A stretch of 64,000 nucleotides of DNA from Flavobacterium microcysteis (GTDB lineage: Bacteria; Bacteroidota; Bacteroidia; Flavobacteriales; Flavobacteriaceae): NCBI RefSeq assembly GCF_006385255.1, contig NZ_VFJE01000055.1, positions 372,001 through 436,000 on the forward strand, written 5' to 3'. Under the pieces are notes generated by a model, which saw only the letters and a list, made by a program, of their open reading frames with translations, did not search any database and was not told the origin of the DNA. The position numbers were made by a program, and so were the translations under genes. Below are positions 25,176 through 32,204 of this stretch, in pieces (the stretch's first letter is position 1; every line of letters starts with the position of its first letter).

Positions 25176-27493
25176 ATAAACTTACCGTTCCAATTACCAC
25201 GATCTGTAGAAACAGAAATCTGGTATATTCCCGAAGCGAGTAATGAAACATCTATAGATTTTGAATTTTCTGTAATGGTATAGATTGTCTGTCCCAACAT
25301 ATTGGTAATGGCAATTTTTTGTATTTTTGTATTTTGACTGTCGGTAAATTCTAAATGCAATAGGTTTTTCGTAGGATTTGGATACATTTTTATAGCTAAA
25401 GATTTTGACCTATCCGGAACAGATAATTCAGGCGCTAGCGAACCCTCCTGTGTTTTTGCATACAATCCGATAGTACCTGTTTTGGTTAAGCGAAATTCTA
25501 CAAAAGCGATACCATTTTCTGAGCCTGAATTGAAAGGAATAATCTTTTCTGCATTAGGTAAGGCATAAGTTCCGGCAGACATAGTAGCAATTACTGTTGC
25601 TGCGGTATTATTGCCTGACAAAAACCATCCTGCATCTACGATATCTCCAGCAGGAGGCGCATTTACAACTAGGTTGGTATATTCGGATATGGAATAATAA
25701 ACCCGTACAATAATACCGTCATTCACAGTATGGTTTCCGCTATCGGTAATAGAAACAAGACGATTGCTGACTCTGGTGCTGTTAGTGCCGTTACTGATTT
25801 GGTAATAGCCATCGGTAGAAGTAACTCCATTTGGAAGCGCTCCTATAGTATTGTTATTGATTTGTACGTTGGACGGCGAAAAGTTATTGCCATTCGGATT
25901 GACGGTCAGCATTTTTCTGGCACGATTGGTTGGATTCGACCAATCGTAGTTGCATCCCGAATAGGCTAGTGTTGTGGTTGTACCTGATACTGCCAAAAGC
26001 GGAGTTGAGGCAGCTAACGAAGTGTCGCCGGTAATGTTCCAGCCTTTTCCACCGTTGACAACAGGCAACAGGAGGTTAGCACGGGCCGCTGCTCCATCAT
26101 TACAATAGTAAAGTCCTGCTGCGCCTAAAACCCGGCTCTGAGGGCCATTCGCACTAAACCCAACTAATGTTGCATCATAATTGGCAATACTCATGCCGCA
26201 ATTATCAAGCATGCCACCAAAAAAACCTCCTAAAGAGGAATTTAAATTTAAGCGTGCCCCCCACGGTCCCAGATTTTGGTTAAATGCGGAGGCATCCTTA
26301 AACATGGCTTCCATAGAAATTGCTGAAGAAATATCCCAATTGCTAATATCTTGATTGAAGGAAGTTGCCTGTTGAAACATATTCAGCATATTAACAGCTG
26401 AAGAAACATTCCAGTTACCGATATTCTGATTAAAAGCCGAAGCTCCTTTAAACATGGCATTCATATTAATAACATTACCCATATTCCAATTGCCTATGTT
26501 TTGATTGAAGGCTGTGGCTCCGGAAAACAGGGTTGACATATCTGTAACTGCAGCAGTATTCCAGTTCCCGATATTTTGATTGAAAGCAGTAGCATCGCTA
26601 AACATGCCACTCATTGTAGTAACAGTGCTTGTATTCCAATTTCCGATAGGCTGGTTAAAGGCAGTAGCTGCTGTAAACATGCTTCGTGTAATGGTAACAG
26701 CTCCCATATTCCAATTGTTGATATTTTGGTTAAAGGCAGAAGCTTGAGAAAACATACCGTCTGTATTAGTAAGACTGGTAGTATTCCAATTTCCGATGGG
26801 CTGGTTAAAATTCTTGGCGGCATAAAACATATATTCCATAATAGCCACGGCTCCGGTATTCCAGTTTCCAATATTTTGATTGAAATTAGTAGCATTGGCA
26901 AACATGTTACTCATGGTTGTAACGGCAGCTGTATTCCATGTTCCTATATTCTGATTAAAAATTGTTGCACCGCTAAATAAATTGCTCATATTCGTCACGG
27001 TAGCAGTATTCCAATTTCCAATATTGGTCGGGCCATTTAAAGCGATACAAAACTGAAACATTTGACTCATGTTGGTCACACCGGAAAGTACAGGAACATC
27101 GGTTGCCGTAATGTTCATCGTAGTACAGCCATAGAAAGCACTAGCAAAGTTTGTCCAGGCAATGTTTCCCCATTGCGCTATGTTTTTCAGCTTTACTTTA
27201 TCGCCTGAATTATTGAAATAAATTCTTGGAAAAGTTCCGGTAATTTTAACCTGATAATTAGTATTGATTGCCAAACCGGTAAATTGAGCATTTCCAGTAA
27301 CATTATTCAATGTCGTAATGATGGTTGCTGGTGTATCAAGCCTTGCAATGGTAGCGGTGTAGTTATATCCTGTTCCGGTTGTGGGAACTGTAATTGTAGT
27401 ACTAGCGCCCGTATTCCATTCGGTTATAAACTGCCCAAAACTGGGAAAAGTAGCCATCAGGAAAAATACAAGAAGAAGTAGTTTTATTTTCAT
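25166..27493 (-). CDS. BspA-type (DUF285) repeat surface protein with T9SS sorting domain
   Basis: A 775-residue secreted protein. A signal peptide (about 1-20) is followed by roughly a dozen DUF285/BspA units of the form SxMFxxATxFNQxIGNWNT between residues 120 and 430. Next comes a part with a domain resembling choice-of-anchor regions. The C-terminal T9SS type A sorting domain (MYPNPTKNLLHLEF to FIKE) is typical for gliding flavobacteria. It is probably displayed on the cell surface for adhesion. It lies beside a second T9SS protein on the same strand. Confidence 0.88.
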   Translation of the reverse strand: MKIKLLLLVFFLMATFPSFGQFITEWNTGASTTITVPTTGTGYNYTATIARLDTPATIITTLNNVTGNAQFTGLAINTNYQVKITGTFPRIYFNNSGDKVKLKNIAQWGNIAWTNFASAFYGCTTMNITATDVPVLSGVTNMSQMFQFCIALNGPTNIGNWNTATVTNMSNLFSGATIFNQNIGTWNTAAVTTMSNMFANATNFNQNIGNWNTGAVAIMEYMFYAAKNFNQPIGNWNTTSLTNTDGMFSQASAFNQNINNWNMGAVTITRSMFTAATAFNQPIGNWNTSTVTTMSGMFSDATAFNQNIGNWNTAAVTDMSTLFSGATAFNQNIGNWNMGNVINMNAMFKGASAFNQNIGNWNVSSAVNMLNMFQQATSFNQDISNWDISSAISMEAMFKDASAFNQNLGPWGARLNLNSSLGGFFGGMLDNCGMSIANYDATLVGFSANGPQSRVLGAAGLYYCNDGAAARANLLLPVVNGGKGWNITGDTSLAASTPLLAVSGTTTTLAYSGCNYDWSNPTNRARKMLTVNPNGNNFSPSNVQINNNTIGALPNGVTSTDGYYQISNGTNSTRVSNRLVSITDSGNHTVNDGIIVRVYYSISEYTNLVVNAPPAGDIVDAGWFLSGNNTAATVIATMSAGTYALPNAEKIIPFNSGSENGIAFVEFRLTKTGTIGLYAKTQEGSLAPELSVPDRSKSLAIKMYPNPTKNLLHLEFTDSQNTKIQKIAITNMLGQTIYTITENSKSIDVSLLASGIYQISVSTDRGNWNGKFIKE

Positions 27494-27530
27494 AGGTTGT
27501 TTTGTGGTATAAGTGGGTTTTGTGTAGATA

Positions 27531-29252
27531 TTATTCTTTTATGAATTTGCCTTTCCATTCGCCTTTATCGGTAATGAGATGGAGTTGGTACATTCCGGCT
27601 GCCAAAAAGCTGATTTCGACTGATGGATTTTTATACGTTTCGTTGTAGACAGTCTGTCCCAGCATATTGCTTATTAAAACTTGTTTTATTTCAAGATCAG
27701 GCATATTTGGAAGTTGTATGTTCAGGACATTAGCTGCTGGATTTGGGTAAAGTTTTATAGCATTTTTCCAAATCAATTCATCAGTACCCAGACAGCCATC
27801 AACAGTAAGTTGTAAAGGCATGGTAATGGTAGTGCCGCAGGAATTGGTCATCGTACAAGTGTATATGCCACTGTCTGATACTACAAGATTAGGAATAGAA
27901 AGTATACCGGTAGTTTGAGAAGGCAATACGGTTGAGCCCTTTTTCCATATATAGCTGGTGGCATTAGTATTCTGCACGTCAAATACAAAAGGATTATTCA
28001 CGCAAACGACAAAAGAGGCAGTATCAAAAAAGTGATAAGAAGGCTTGCGGCAGATTTCGATAAGGTCTTTTGGCTCATAGGTATTATTCGCAATTATTTT
28101 TCGGTTGACAGTGTTGGTTGTCAGGTTAAGTTTAAAGTTTCCTTGACCGCTACTGCCATAAATTGCACCATCGCTGGCTTTTAGCAACGTGCCATACGGA
28201 GCCCTGACCATATCATCTGCAACATAAGAAAAAGGATGAAGTATGGACATGGTTCCTGTGGTAACGTCATATTCAAATACTAAACCGTCTGCATTAGGGT
28301 AACTGCTATTGTTATTTCCACCTAAGGTGCCATAAAGTTTGTTGTCGGCACTTTTTATAATAGGACTAGGATTGGCACCATTGACAGCATAGTTGAAATC
28401 AAACTTTTTAACCATCGTATTGGTCGCAATTGTATATTCGAAGAGCGTACCGCTGCCTAATGGAGCTACACCTTGAGGACCTATATTAACACCGCCCAAT
28501 GCCGTACCGTATAATTTTCCAGGCAAGGCTTCCACCAGTTTGGTCTCATAAATAGTATGTATAACATCGGAACCTGAACCGGGTGTACCAAGAACATAAA
28601 CTTTCGTTAGTTGGTTGTTTGAAAGATTCAGCCTATAAATACCACCAGGATAAGGAATATTTTGTGAGGAAGGCGCCATAGAAGTTACACCATATAAATT
28701 TCCGTCGGATGCTTTCATAAGCTCTCCGGTGAATTTAGGGTATTGGTTGCTGTTGTTATAGGAAAATGGAGGAATGGTCGCAACAATGCTCATTTCTTCC
28801 GTATTGATGTTGTATTTAAAGATGGAAGAACCGCTATTGGTAATGCCATACAATATGTTAGGTTGAGGTTCTATAACACCATGCATTGCACCTGTTAATG
28901 TTGTAGAAAGCACTTTATATTGGTCGAGTATAAGGTCATATTCAAATAGTACTCCCAAGGGCACTCCTGGGCCAGGCGTATTGCCATCATAACCAGTCAC
29001 ACCATATAATCTTCCGTTGGAAGCCTGGAATAGTCGGCCTCTTGGAAACTTTCCCAACATACCGTTAGGATCAAATTCATGCATAGTTTCAGGATCCGAA
29101 CTATCACCTGCCAGAGCAGTTTTGATAATAACGCCATTGTTGCTTCCGGGTGTTCCTATTGCGGTCATTCGATAACCCCAAAGTTCTTTTTGGCCGTAGG
29201 CAGAAGAAAAAATAAAAAACAGGCAAGCTGCAAACCGGGTAATTTTTTTCAT
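27531..29252 (-). CDS. T9SS-sorted protein with GloVer-type tandem repeats
   Basis: A 573-residue secreted protein with a signal peptide (ends AYGQ). About eight repeats of the pattern G-x-LYGVT/LYGT...G-x-LFEYD lie between residues 40 and 370. An Ig-like segment is at about 400-480 (SGIYTCTMTNSCGTT), and a T9SS type A sorting domain closes the protein (LYPNPAANVLNIQLP). The repeats match choice-of-anchor tandem-repeat GloVer proteins, which are predicted beta-propeller-like. The ligand is unknown. It is upstream of the BspA-type gene, with 37 bp between them. Confidence 0.85.
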   Translation of the reverse strand: MKKITRFAACLFFIFSSAYGQKELWGYRMTAIGTPGSNNGVIIKTALAGDSSDPETMHEFDPNGMLGKFPRGRLFQASNGRLYGVTGYDGNTPGPGVPLGVLFEYDLILDQYKVLSTTLTGAMHGVIEPQPNILYGITNSGSSIFKYNINTEEMSIVATIPPFSYNNSNQYPKFTGELMKASDGNLYGVTSMAPSSQNIPYPGGIYRLNLSNNQLTKVYVLGTPGSGSDVIHTIYETKLVEALPGKLYGTALGGVNIGPQGVAPLGSGTLFEYTIATNTMVKKFDFNYAVNGANPSPIIKSADNKLYGTLGGNNNSSYPNADGLVFEYDVTTGTMSILHPFSYVADDMVRAPYGTLLKASDGAIYGSSGQGNFKLNLTTNTVNRKIIANNTYEPKDLIEICRKPSYHFFDTASFVVCVNNPFVFDVQNTNATSYIWKKGSTVLPSQTTGILSIPNLVVSDSGIYTCTMTNSCGTTITMPLQLTVDGCLGTDELIWKNAIKLYPNPAANVLNIQLPNMPDLEIKQVLISNMLGQTVYNETYKNPSVEISFLAAGMYQLHLITDKGEWKGKFIKE

Positions 29253-29600
29253 GCGTTCCTCGTTTGGTAGGTTTGTGACTGTGCTAATACTACGGGAAAG
29301 CTATTGTATGGCAGGTTCTTGATTTGTGGGCGTGAACGTAAGGTAGTAGCTTAGTTGTAAGGGTACTAGTGCAAACTTAGGCTAATAAATTAAATTTTAT
29401 GTTTTCTGAAGGATAAATTTTGAAATGAAGTAAATCTCTTTTACGTTTTTAAGATGTATAAATAAGCTGCGTTGTCGCTTTATTTATTGGAGAAATAAAT
29501 TTATTCACTTTTAAAGTAGGGTTTTTTCGAGTTAAACTGTTTTTGTAAAGGCTACTCACGAAATTGTAGCTTAACTATAACTAACTAAAAAACCAAACGT
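29253..29600. other. intergenic region without recognisable gene
   Basis: This 348-bp AT-rich region separates divergent genes. I see no open frame of note, no tRNA and no clear TAnnTTTG promoter. A weak palindrome of A/T bases near 29460-29510 is not informative. Confidence 0.5.
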
Positions 29601-30011
29601 ATGAAAAAGAAGTTTTTTTTGATGATGGCTACAGTTCTCCTAGGACTGGTTTCTATTAGCCTTAGCTCTTGCAGCAGTGATGATAGCAGCCCACCTTCAG
29701 GCTCAAAAACTGTAAAATATGAGGTAACCGGAAATTATTCGGGACAGCTTTTTGTAGTGTTTACGGGGGCAAATGGGCAAAACGTAGAAGAAATTATTAC
29801 AGCGCTACCATGGTCTAAAGAGATTACAGCCCCAAACAGCCTTATAGCGGTTGGATTTGGCGGACAGACTGCCGCTCAGAGTTTTGGTGCTGCCGGACAG
29901 ACGGCTACCGCAAAGATTTATGTTAACAATGTACAGAAACAGACAGGAACTGCAACAGCAGATATTAACGGAGCTATGACGCTGCCTAGTTTGGCAACCC
30001 ATCTTGAATAG
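29601..30011 (+). CDS. lipoprotein with MmpS-like fold
   Basis: A 136-residue lipoprotein with the lipobox SLSSC followed by SSDDSS, a typical surface-export-compatible start in Bacteroidota. The mature part (VKYEVTGNYSG, ITALPWSKEITAP, AKIYVNNVQKQTG) resembles the small beta-sandwich seen in MmpS-like proteins. Function is unknown. No partner gene is evident. Confidence 0.75.
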   Translation: MKKKFFLMMATVLLGLVSISLSSCSSDDSSPPSGSKTVKYEVTGNYSGQLFVVFTGANGQNVEEIITALPWSKEITAPNSLIAVGFGGQTAAQSFGAAGQTATAKIYVNNVQKQTGTATADINGAMTLPSLATHLE

Positions 30012-30080
30012 GTCTGATTTACAAACTGATATTTTTGAAGAAAAATAAGAATACTTTTCTTACTGTTTTAAAAAAACGAT

Positions 30081-30222
30081 TACTTTTGTCCCCGAAATGA
30101 ATACAATATACCAACATAGCGTACCGTCATTTAGACTATTAAACGATCGTATTGGAGCAAAGCTTCTTGCGAAACGTCAAGGATGTGGTATATATTGTAA
30201 AGATTTCAAGTACAATTTGTAA
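30081..30222 (+). CDS. small ORF, 41 aa, with own -7 box (coding status uncertain)
   Basis: A TACTTTTG -7 box (30081-30088) is followed 8 nt later by ATG at 30097 and an open frame to 30222. It encodes a basic 41-residue peptide (starts MNTIYQHSVPSFRLLNDRIG). A terminator hairpin follows at 30244-30274. The unit could be a leader peptide, a small protein or simply a short non-coding RNA. A second unit of the same layout lies about 500 bp downstream, and both peptides share an H-x-x-P/F...RL-x-x-R pattern. Confidence 0.4.
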
Positions 30223-30243
30223 TTGGTAATCCAAAACTATATA

Positions 30244-30274
30244 AAAAGCGTCCTGATTTCAGGGCGCTTTTTTT
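30244..30274 (+). terminator. terminator after the 41-aa small ORF
   Basis: AGCG-T-CCTG / CAGG-G-CGCT stem with ATTT loop and a long T-run. Confidence 0.85.
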
Positions 30275-30572
30275 GTTTTATAGCCATTTTGAAATCAAAT
30301 TAGACATATTAAGCAAGATTTTGGAAAAAGAAATTAAAGAAAAAACAATAGAAATGATATAAAAACAAGTGCCTTAAAAGGGGAATCTAAAAAAAAAGTA
30401 AAAAAATGTTTCATGCCTAGTATAAAAAATAGAAAATAAGAATTGGAAACTAACCAAATGAGAGACAGTCATTTGAATATTTTAAAGACATCTGCTACCT
30501 GGTGGACAGGATTTCTTTTGCTTAAAAATAAATATAACTAATTGATTTTCAGTAAAATAAATTAAAAAATAA

Positions 30573-30815
30573 TTTGGAAGTTTGATTTTTTAGACTTTAT
30601 CTTTGCCGAAGAAAAATGGAAAGAATTTAAGATTTAAGATTTTTGATTTGAGATTTTTGATTTCAGAATTACCAACTAAAAACTATCAACTAACAATTAT
30701 AAACTATAAAGATATGTTTGCTTTTAGATTACATAACATTCATCAAGCTTTCCCGAGACTGGATAGTCGATTTTATAAAACACAGGTGTATGATCATTAC
30801 AGGCTGATAGGATAA
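30573..30815 (+). CDS. small ORF, 33 aa, with promoter (coding status uncertain)
   Basis: A TTTG (30573-30576) and a TATCTTTG -7 box (30598-30605) spaced 21 bp lie in front of a low-complexity leader. An ATG at 30714 then opens a 33-residue basic frame (starts MFAFRLHNIHQAFPRLDSRF) ending at 30815. The end of the frame overlaps the palindrome AGGATAATCTTATCCT, and a terminator follows at 30838. It is upstream of the tRNA-like array and could be its leader region. The coding status is uncertain. Confidence 0.4.
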
Positions 30816-30837
30816 TCTTATCCTGCAGTATGATATG

Positions 30838-30865
30838 AAGCACCTTTAACGAGGTGCTTTTTTTA
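30838..30865 (+). terminator. terminator or attenuator upstream of the tRNA-like array
   Basis: AAGCACCT / AGGTGCTT stem, 6-nt loop, then a T-run. It lies between the 33-aa frame and the tRNA-like array, so read-through here would control the array if it has no promoter of its own. Confidence 0.75.
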
Positions 30866-30918
30866 TGCCCAAAAAGAGAGTAGGCAAATAAAGGTTGTTA
30901 CAACTAGCTCTCCGCAAT

Positions 30919-30992
30919 GACCCTGTAGCTCAATTGAATAGAGCAACTGCTTACGAAGCAGAAGGTTACAGGTTTGAATCCTGTCAGGGTCA
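30919..30992 (+). tRNA. tRNA-Arg(ACG)-like gene
   Basis: A 74-nt cloverleaf with a perfect acceptor stem GACCCTG/CAGGGTC, D arm GCTC/GAGC, anticodon loop TTACGAA (ACG) and T arm ACAGG/CCTGT. Two near-invariant tertiary pairs are altered in a compensated way. C56 is T and G19 is A (A19-U56 in place of G19-C56), while position 15 is A and 48 is T (A15-U48 in place of G15-C48). The first anticodon-stem pair is A-A. This is the first gene of an array of six. Confidence 0.75.
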
Positions 30993-31013
30993 CATAAGTT
31001 CTGGAAAGGAACT

Positions 31014-31086
31014 GGCTCATTGGGGTTACTGGCTAACCTTCCCGACTGTCTCTCGGGAGAAACGAGTTCGATCCTCGTATGAGCCG
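31014..31086 (+). tRNA. tRNA-Asp(GTC)-like gene
   Basis: A 73-nt cloverleaf with acceptor GGCTCAT/ATGAGCC, anticodon stem CCCGA/TCGGG with loop CTGTCTC (anticodon GTC), T arm ACGAG/CTCGT and discriminator G as in tRNA-Asp. Position 37, next to the anticodon, is T although a purine is nearly universal there. The D stem is short (GGGT/ACCT). Confidence 0.7.
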
Positions 31087-31091
31087 CATAT

Positions 31092-31163
31092 GGTGCTTTT
31101 AGTTTATTAGGTAAAACCTCAGATTGTGGTTCTGAAGAACAGGGTTCGATTCCCGAAAGCACC
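31092..31163 (+). tRNA. tRNA-His(GTG)-like gene
   Basis: The anticodon loop is TTGTGGT (GTG) in a TCAGA/TCTGA stem. An encoded G(-1) faces C73, as in tRNA-His. The acceptor is GTGCTTT/AAAGCAC. The T stem is degenerate, with only three G-C pairs around the normal loop TTCGATT, and the gene is about 2 nt shorter than usual. A canonical tRNA-His gene with the same anticodon loop lies at 53839, so this copy is not needed for decoding. Confidence 0.65.
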
Positions 31164-31169
31164 CAAAAA

Positions 31170-31241
31170 CTGGGAAGATAACGGAGGTTGTTTGCCCGCC
31201 TTGGACGCGGGAGGTCGCAGGTTCGAATCCTGCTTCCCAGA
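31170..31241 (+). tRNA. tRNA-Pro(TGG)-like gene
   Basis: A 72-nt cloverleaf with acceptor CTGGGAA/TTCCCAG, anticodon stem CCCGC/GCGGG with loop CTTGGAC (TGG) and T arm GCAGG/CCTGC. The invariant T8 is G, the D stem (TAAC/GTTT) has a mismatch, and A14 is G. These are changes not expected in a normal tRNA core. Confidence 0.65.
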
Positions 31242-31250
31242 CATAGTAAG

Positions 31251-31323
31251 GCAGAAATGGGGGAATGGTATATGCGGCAGATTTAGGATCTGTTTTTTGA
31301 GAGTTCGAGTCTCTCTTTCTGTA
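31251..31323 (+). tRNA. tRNA-Leu(TAG)-like gene lacking the long variable arm
   Basis: A 73-nt cloverleaf with acceptor GCAGAAA/TTTCTGT, anticodon loop TTTAGGA (TAG, Leu) in a GCAGA/TCTGT stem and T arm GAGAG/CTCTC. Bacterial tRNA-Leu is class II with a long variable arm, but here only TTTTT separates anticodon and T stems. The D stem is also broken. It is unlikely to be a normal substrate for leucyl-tRNA synthetase. Confidence 0.65.
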
Positions 31324-31328
31324 CAAAT

Positions 31329-31401
31329 GGAACAGTAGTGTATGTGGTATGCACGTTAGTTTGAAGCACTAAAGGTATTCGTTCAACTCGAATCTGTTCC
31401 A
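31329..31401 (+). tRNA. tRNA-Phe(GAA)-like gene
   Basis: A 73-nt cloverleaf with acceptor GGAACAG/CTGTTCC, D arm GTGT/GCAC, anticodon stem TTAGT/ACTAA with loop TTGAAGC (GAA) and T arm ATTCG/CGAAT. The loop differs from the usual Phe loop at 37-38 (GC instead of AA). It is the last member of the six-gene array, 28 bp before the following reading frame. Confidence 0.68.
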
Positions 31402-31429
31402 CAATGTTTAATTAAAAAGAATACTAATC

Positions 31430-31750
31430 ATGAGACAAGACATCTTAAAAAGGTTTTTGACAAACACGGATGAAACGGGACGTTTTCTGATGAAGTCCAG
31501 GCTAACAGGTATTATTTATTTTGTTGAGCCTATCTATAATGGGAAGACACCCGAATGGGGCGATCTGGATCCGGCTACAAAAAAGCTTACGGGCAATTAT
31601 GGTTCTAAATATACAGGAGCTGTTACAAGGAAAGAGTCGCTCATAACTGAAGAAAATGGGTTTGTAAATATAGGCTATTTCAAAGGAAGTCCCTTTGGAG
31701 CTATTGAACAAAGAGACCGTGAACACCAGAAAAGACTGGGAATTCTATAA
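31430..31750 (+). CDS. hypothetical protein, 106 aa, behind the tRNA-like array
   Basis: I do not recognise the family. It is a soluble protein starting MRQDILKRFLTNTDETGRF, with a Gly/aromatic-rich middle (YNGKTPEWGDLDPATKK, NYGSKYTGAV) and a basic tail (QRDREHQKRLGIL). It has no signal peptide, membrane segment or Cys cluster. It lies 28 bp after the last tRNA-like gene, probably on the same transcript, and ends 11 bp before the regulon dyad at 31761. That context points to a role in the RNA system, but no reaction can be assigned. Confidence 0.7.
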   Translation: MRQDILKRFLTNTDETGRFLMKSRLTGIIYFVEPIYNGKTPEWGDLDPATKKLTGNYGSKYTGAVTRKESLITEENGFVNIGYFKGSPFGAIEQRDREHQKRLGIL

Positions 31751-31760
31751 ATTTAATTCA

Positions 31761-31798
31761 CTGCGCAAAATAATTGCGCAGTGGTTTTGAAATCTTTG
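31761..31798 (+). promoter_or_regulatory. regulon dyad and -7 element of the RING/TerD operon
   Basis: The best dyad of the set: CTGCGCAA-AATAA-TTGCGCAG (31761-31781). It extends by CA/TG on the flanks to a perfect 10-bp inverted repeat, 31759-31783. It is followed after exactly 11 nt by TCTTTG (31793-31798). The transcript should start near 31805 and carry a leader of about 480 nt. Confidence 0.85.
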
Positions 31799-31836
31799 TC
31801 ATGTAATAAAACAACAAGTTCATTGAAATATAAAAT

Positions 31837-31914
31837 AAGTTAGCAAGGTCAAGCGTGAGTTACTTCGAATAACCTTCCAAGATAGCACTTACCCGATTAC
31901 CAGCTAACTTTTTT
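31837..31914 (+). ncRNA. structured leader RNA unit 1 (GGTCAA-N8-TACTTC)
   Basis: The outer stem AAGTTAGC/GCTAACTT (31837-31844 / 31903-31910) is perfect over 8 bp and runs into a T-run. The motif AAGGTCAA-gcgtgagt-TACTTC is at 31845-31866. Its variable part can pair GTGAGT with ACTTAC (31887-31892). This unit could itself be a released RNA or a terminator-like element in the leader. Confidence 0.6.
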
Positions 31915-31922
31915 AAAATTAT

Positions 31923-32041
31923 GGGGCAGTAGCTCAGTAGGTAGAGCAGGTCAGTTTTTGAAATTATCTGAAAAGGTCAACAAAAACTTACTTCTTACAC
32001 TTTTGATGTCCGTGTCGCGGGTTCGAGTCCCGCCTGCTCCA
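31923..32041 (+). ncRNA. tRNA-like RNA with a ~53-nt anticodon-loop replacement (unit 2)
   Basis: A 119-nt RNA with acceptor GGGGCAG/CTGCTCC, D arm GCTC-AGTAGGTA-GAGC, T arm GCGGG-TTCGAGT-CCCGC, discriminator A. A 4-of-5 pair anticodon stem (GGTCA/TGTCC) closes a loop of about 53 nt. The loop holds the motif AAGGTCAA-caaaaact-TACTTC (31973-31994) and a perfect 8-bp helix AGTTTTTG/CAAAAACT. There is no anticodon. It is too short for a group I intron. It may be a decoy, a sensor or a pre-tRNA-like bait. Confidence 0.75.
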
Positions 32042-32047
32042 CAAAGT

Positions 32048-32120
32048 AATGGTCAATAAAAACTTACTTCAGAAAATTGGAATTTCCGGTTCGAATCCGG
32101 CAAGTTTTTAAATCACCATT
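32048..32120 (+). ncRNA. 73-nt mini tRNA-like RNA with T arm only (unit 3)
   Basis: Outer stem AATGGT/ACCATT, inner 9-bp stem TAAAAACTT/AAGTTTTTA, and a canonical T-arm mimic CCGG-TTCGAAT-CCGG at its tip. The motif GGTCAA-taaaaact-TACTTC (32051-32070) occupies the 5' side, and its variable bases form the 5' strand of the 9-bp stem. It has no D or anticodon arm. Confidence 0.68.
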
Positions 32121-32126
32121 AATTTA

Positions 32127-32196
32127 GAAGGTCAAGATTAGCTTACTCCAGGGGAAACCCACCAAATTACATTGATTCAGCTATTCCATTATCTTC
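32127..32196 (+). ncRNA. structured leader RNA unit 4
   Basis: Motif AAGGTCAA-gattagct-TACTCC at 32128-32149, with one change in the last box. GATTAGCT pairs with AGCTATTC (32179-32186) over 7 of 8 positions, and a GGG-GAAA-CCC hairpin follows the motif. A GAAG/CTTC pair can close the unit. Confidence 0.5.
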
Positions 32197-32204
32197 AAGA
32201 ATAA

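Noticed and set aside
30863-31338. Protein-coding frames over the tRNA-like array (both strands)
   Set aside because: The frames run across the cloverleaf genes and are typical antisense/sense shadows of tRNA sequence.
31923-31947. Simple tRNA with standard anticodon between D and T arms
   Set aside because: The distance between D and T stems is about 68 nt, and no 5-bp stem with a 7-nt loop fits at the expected place.
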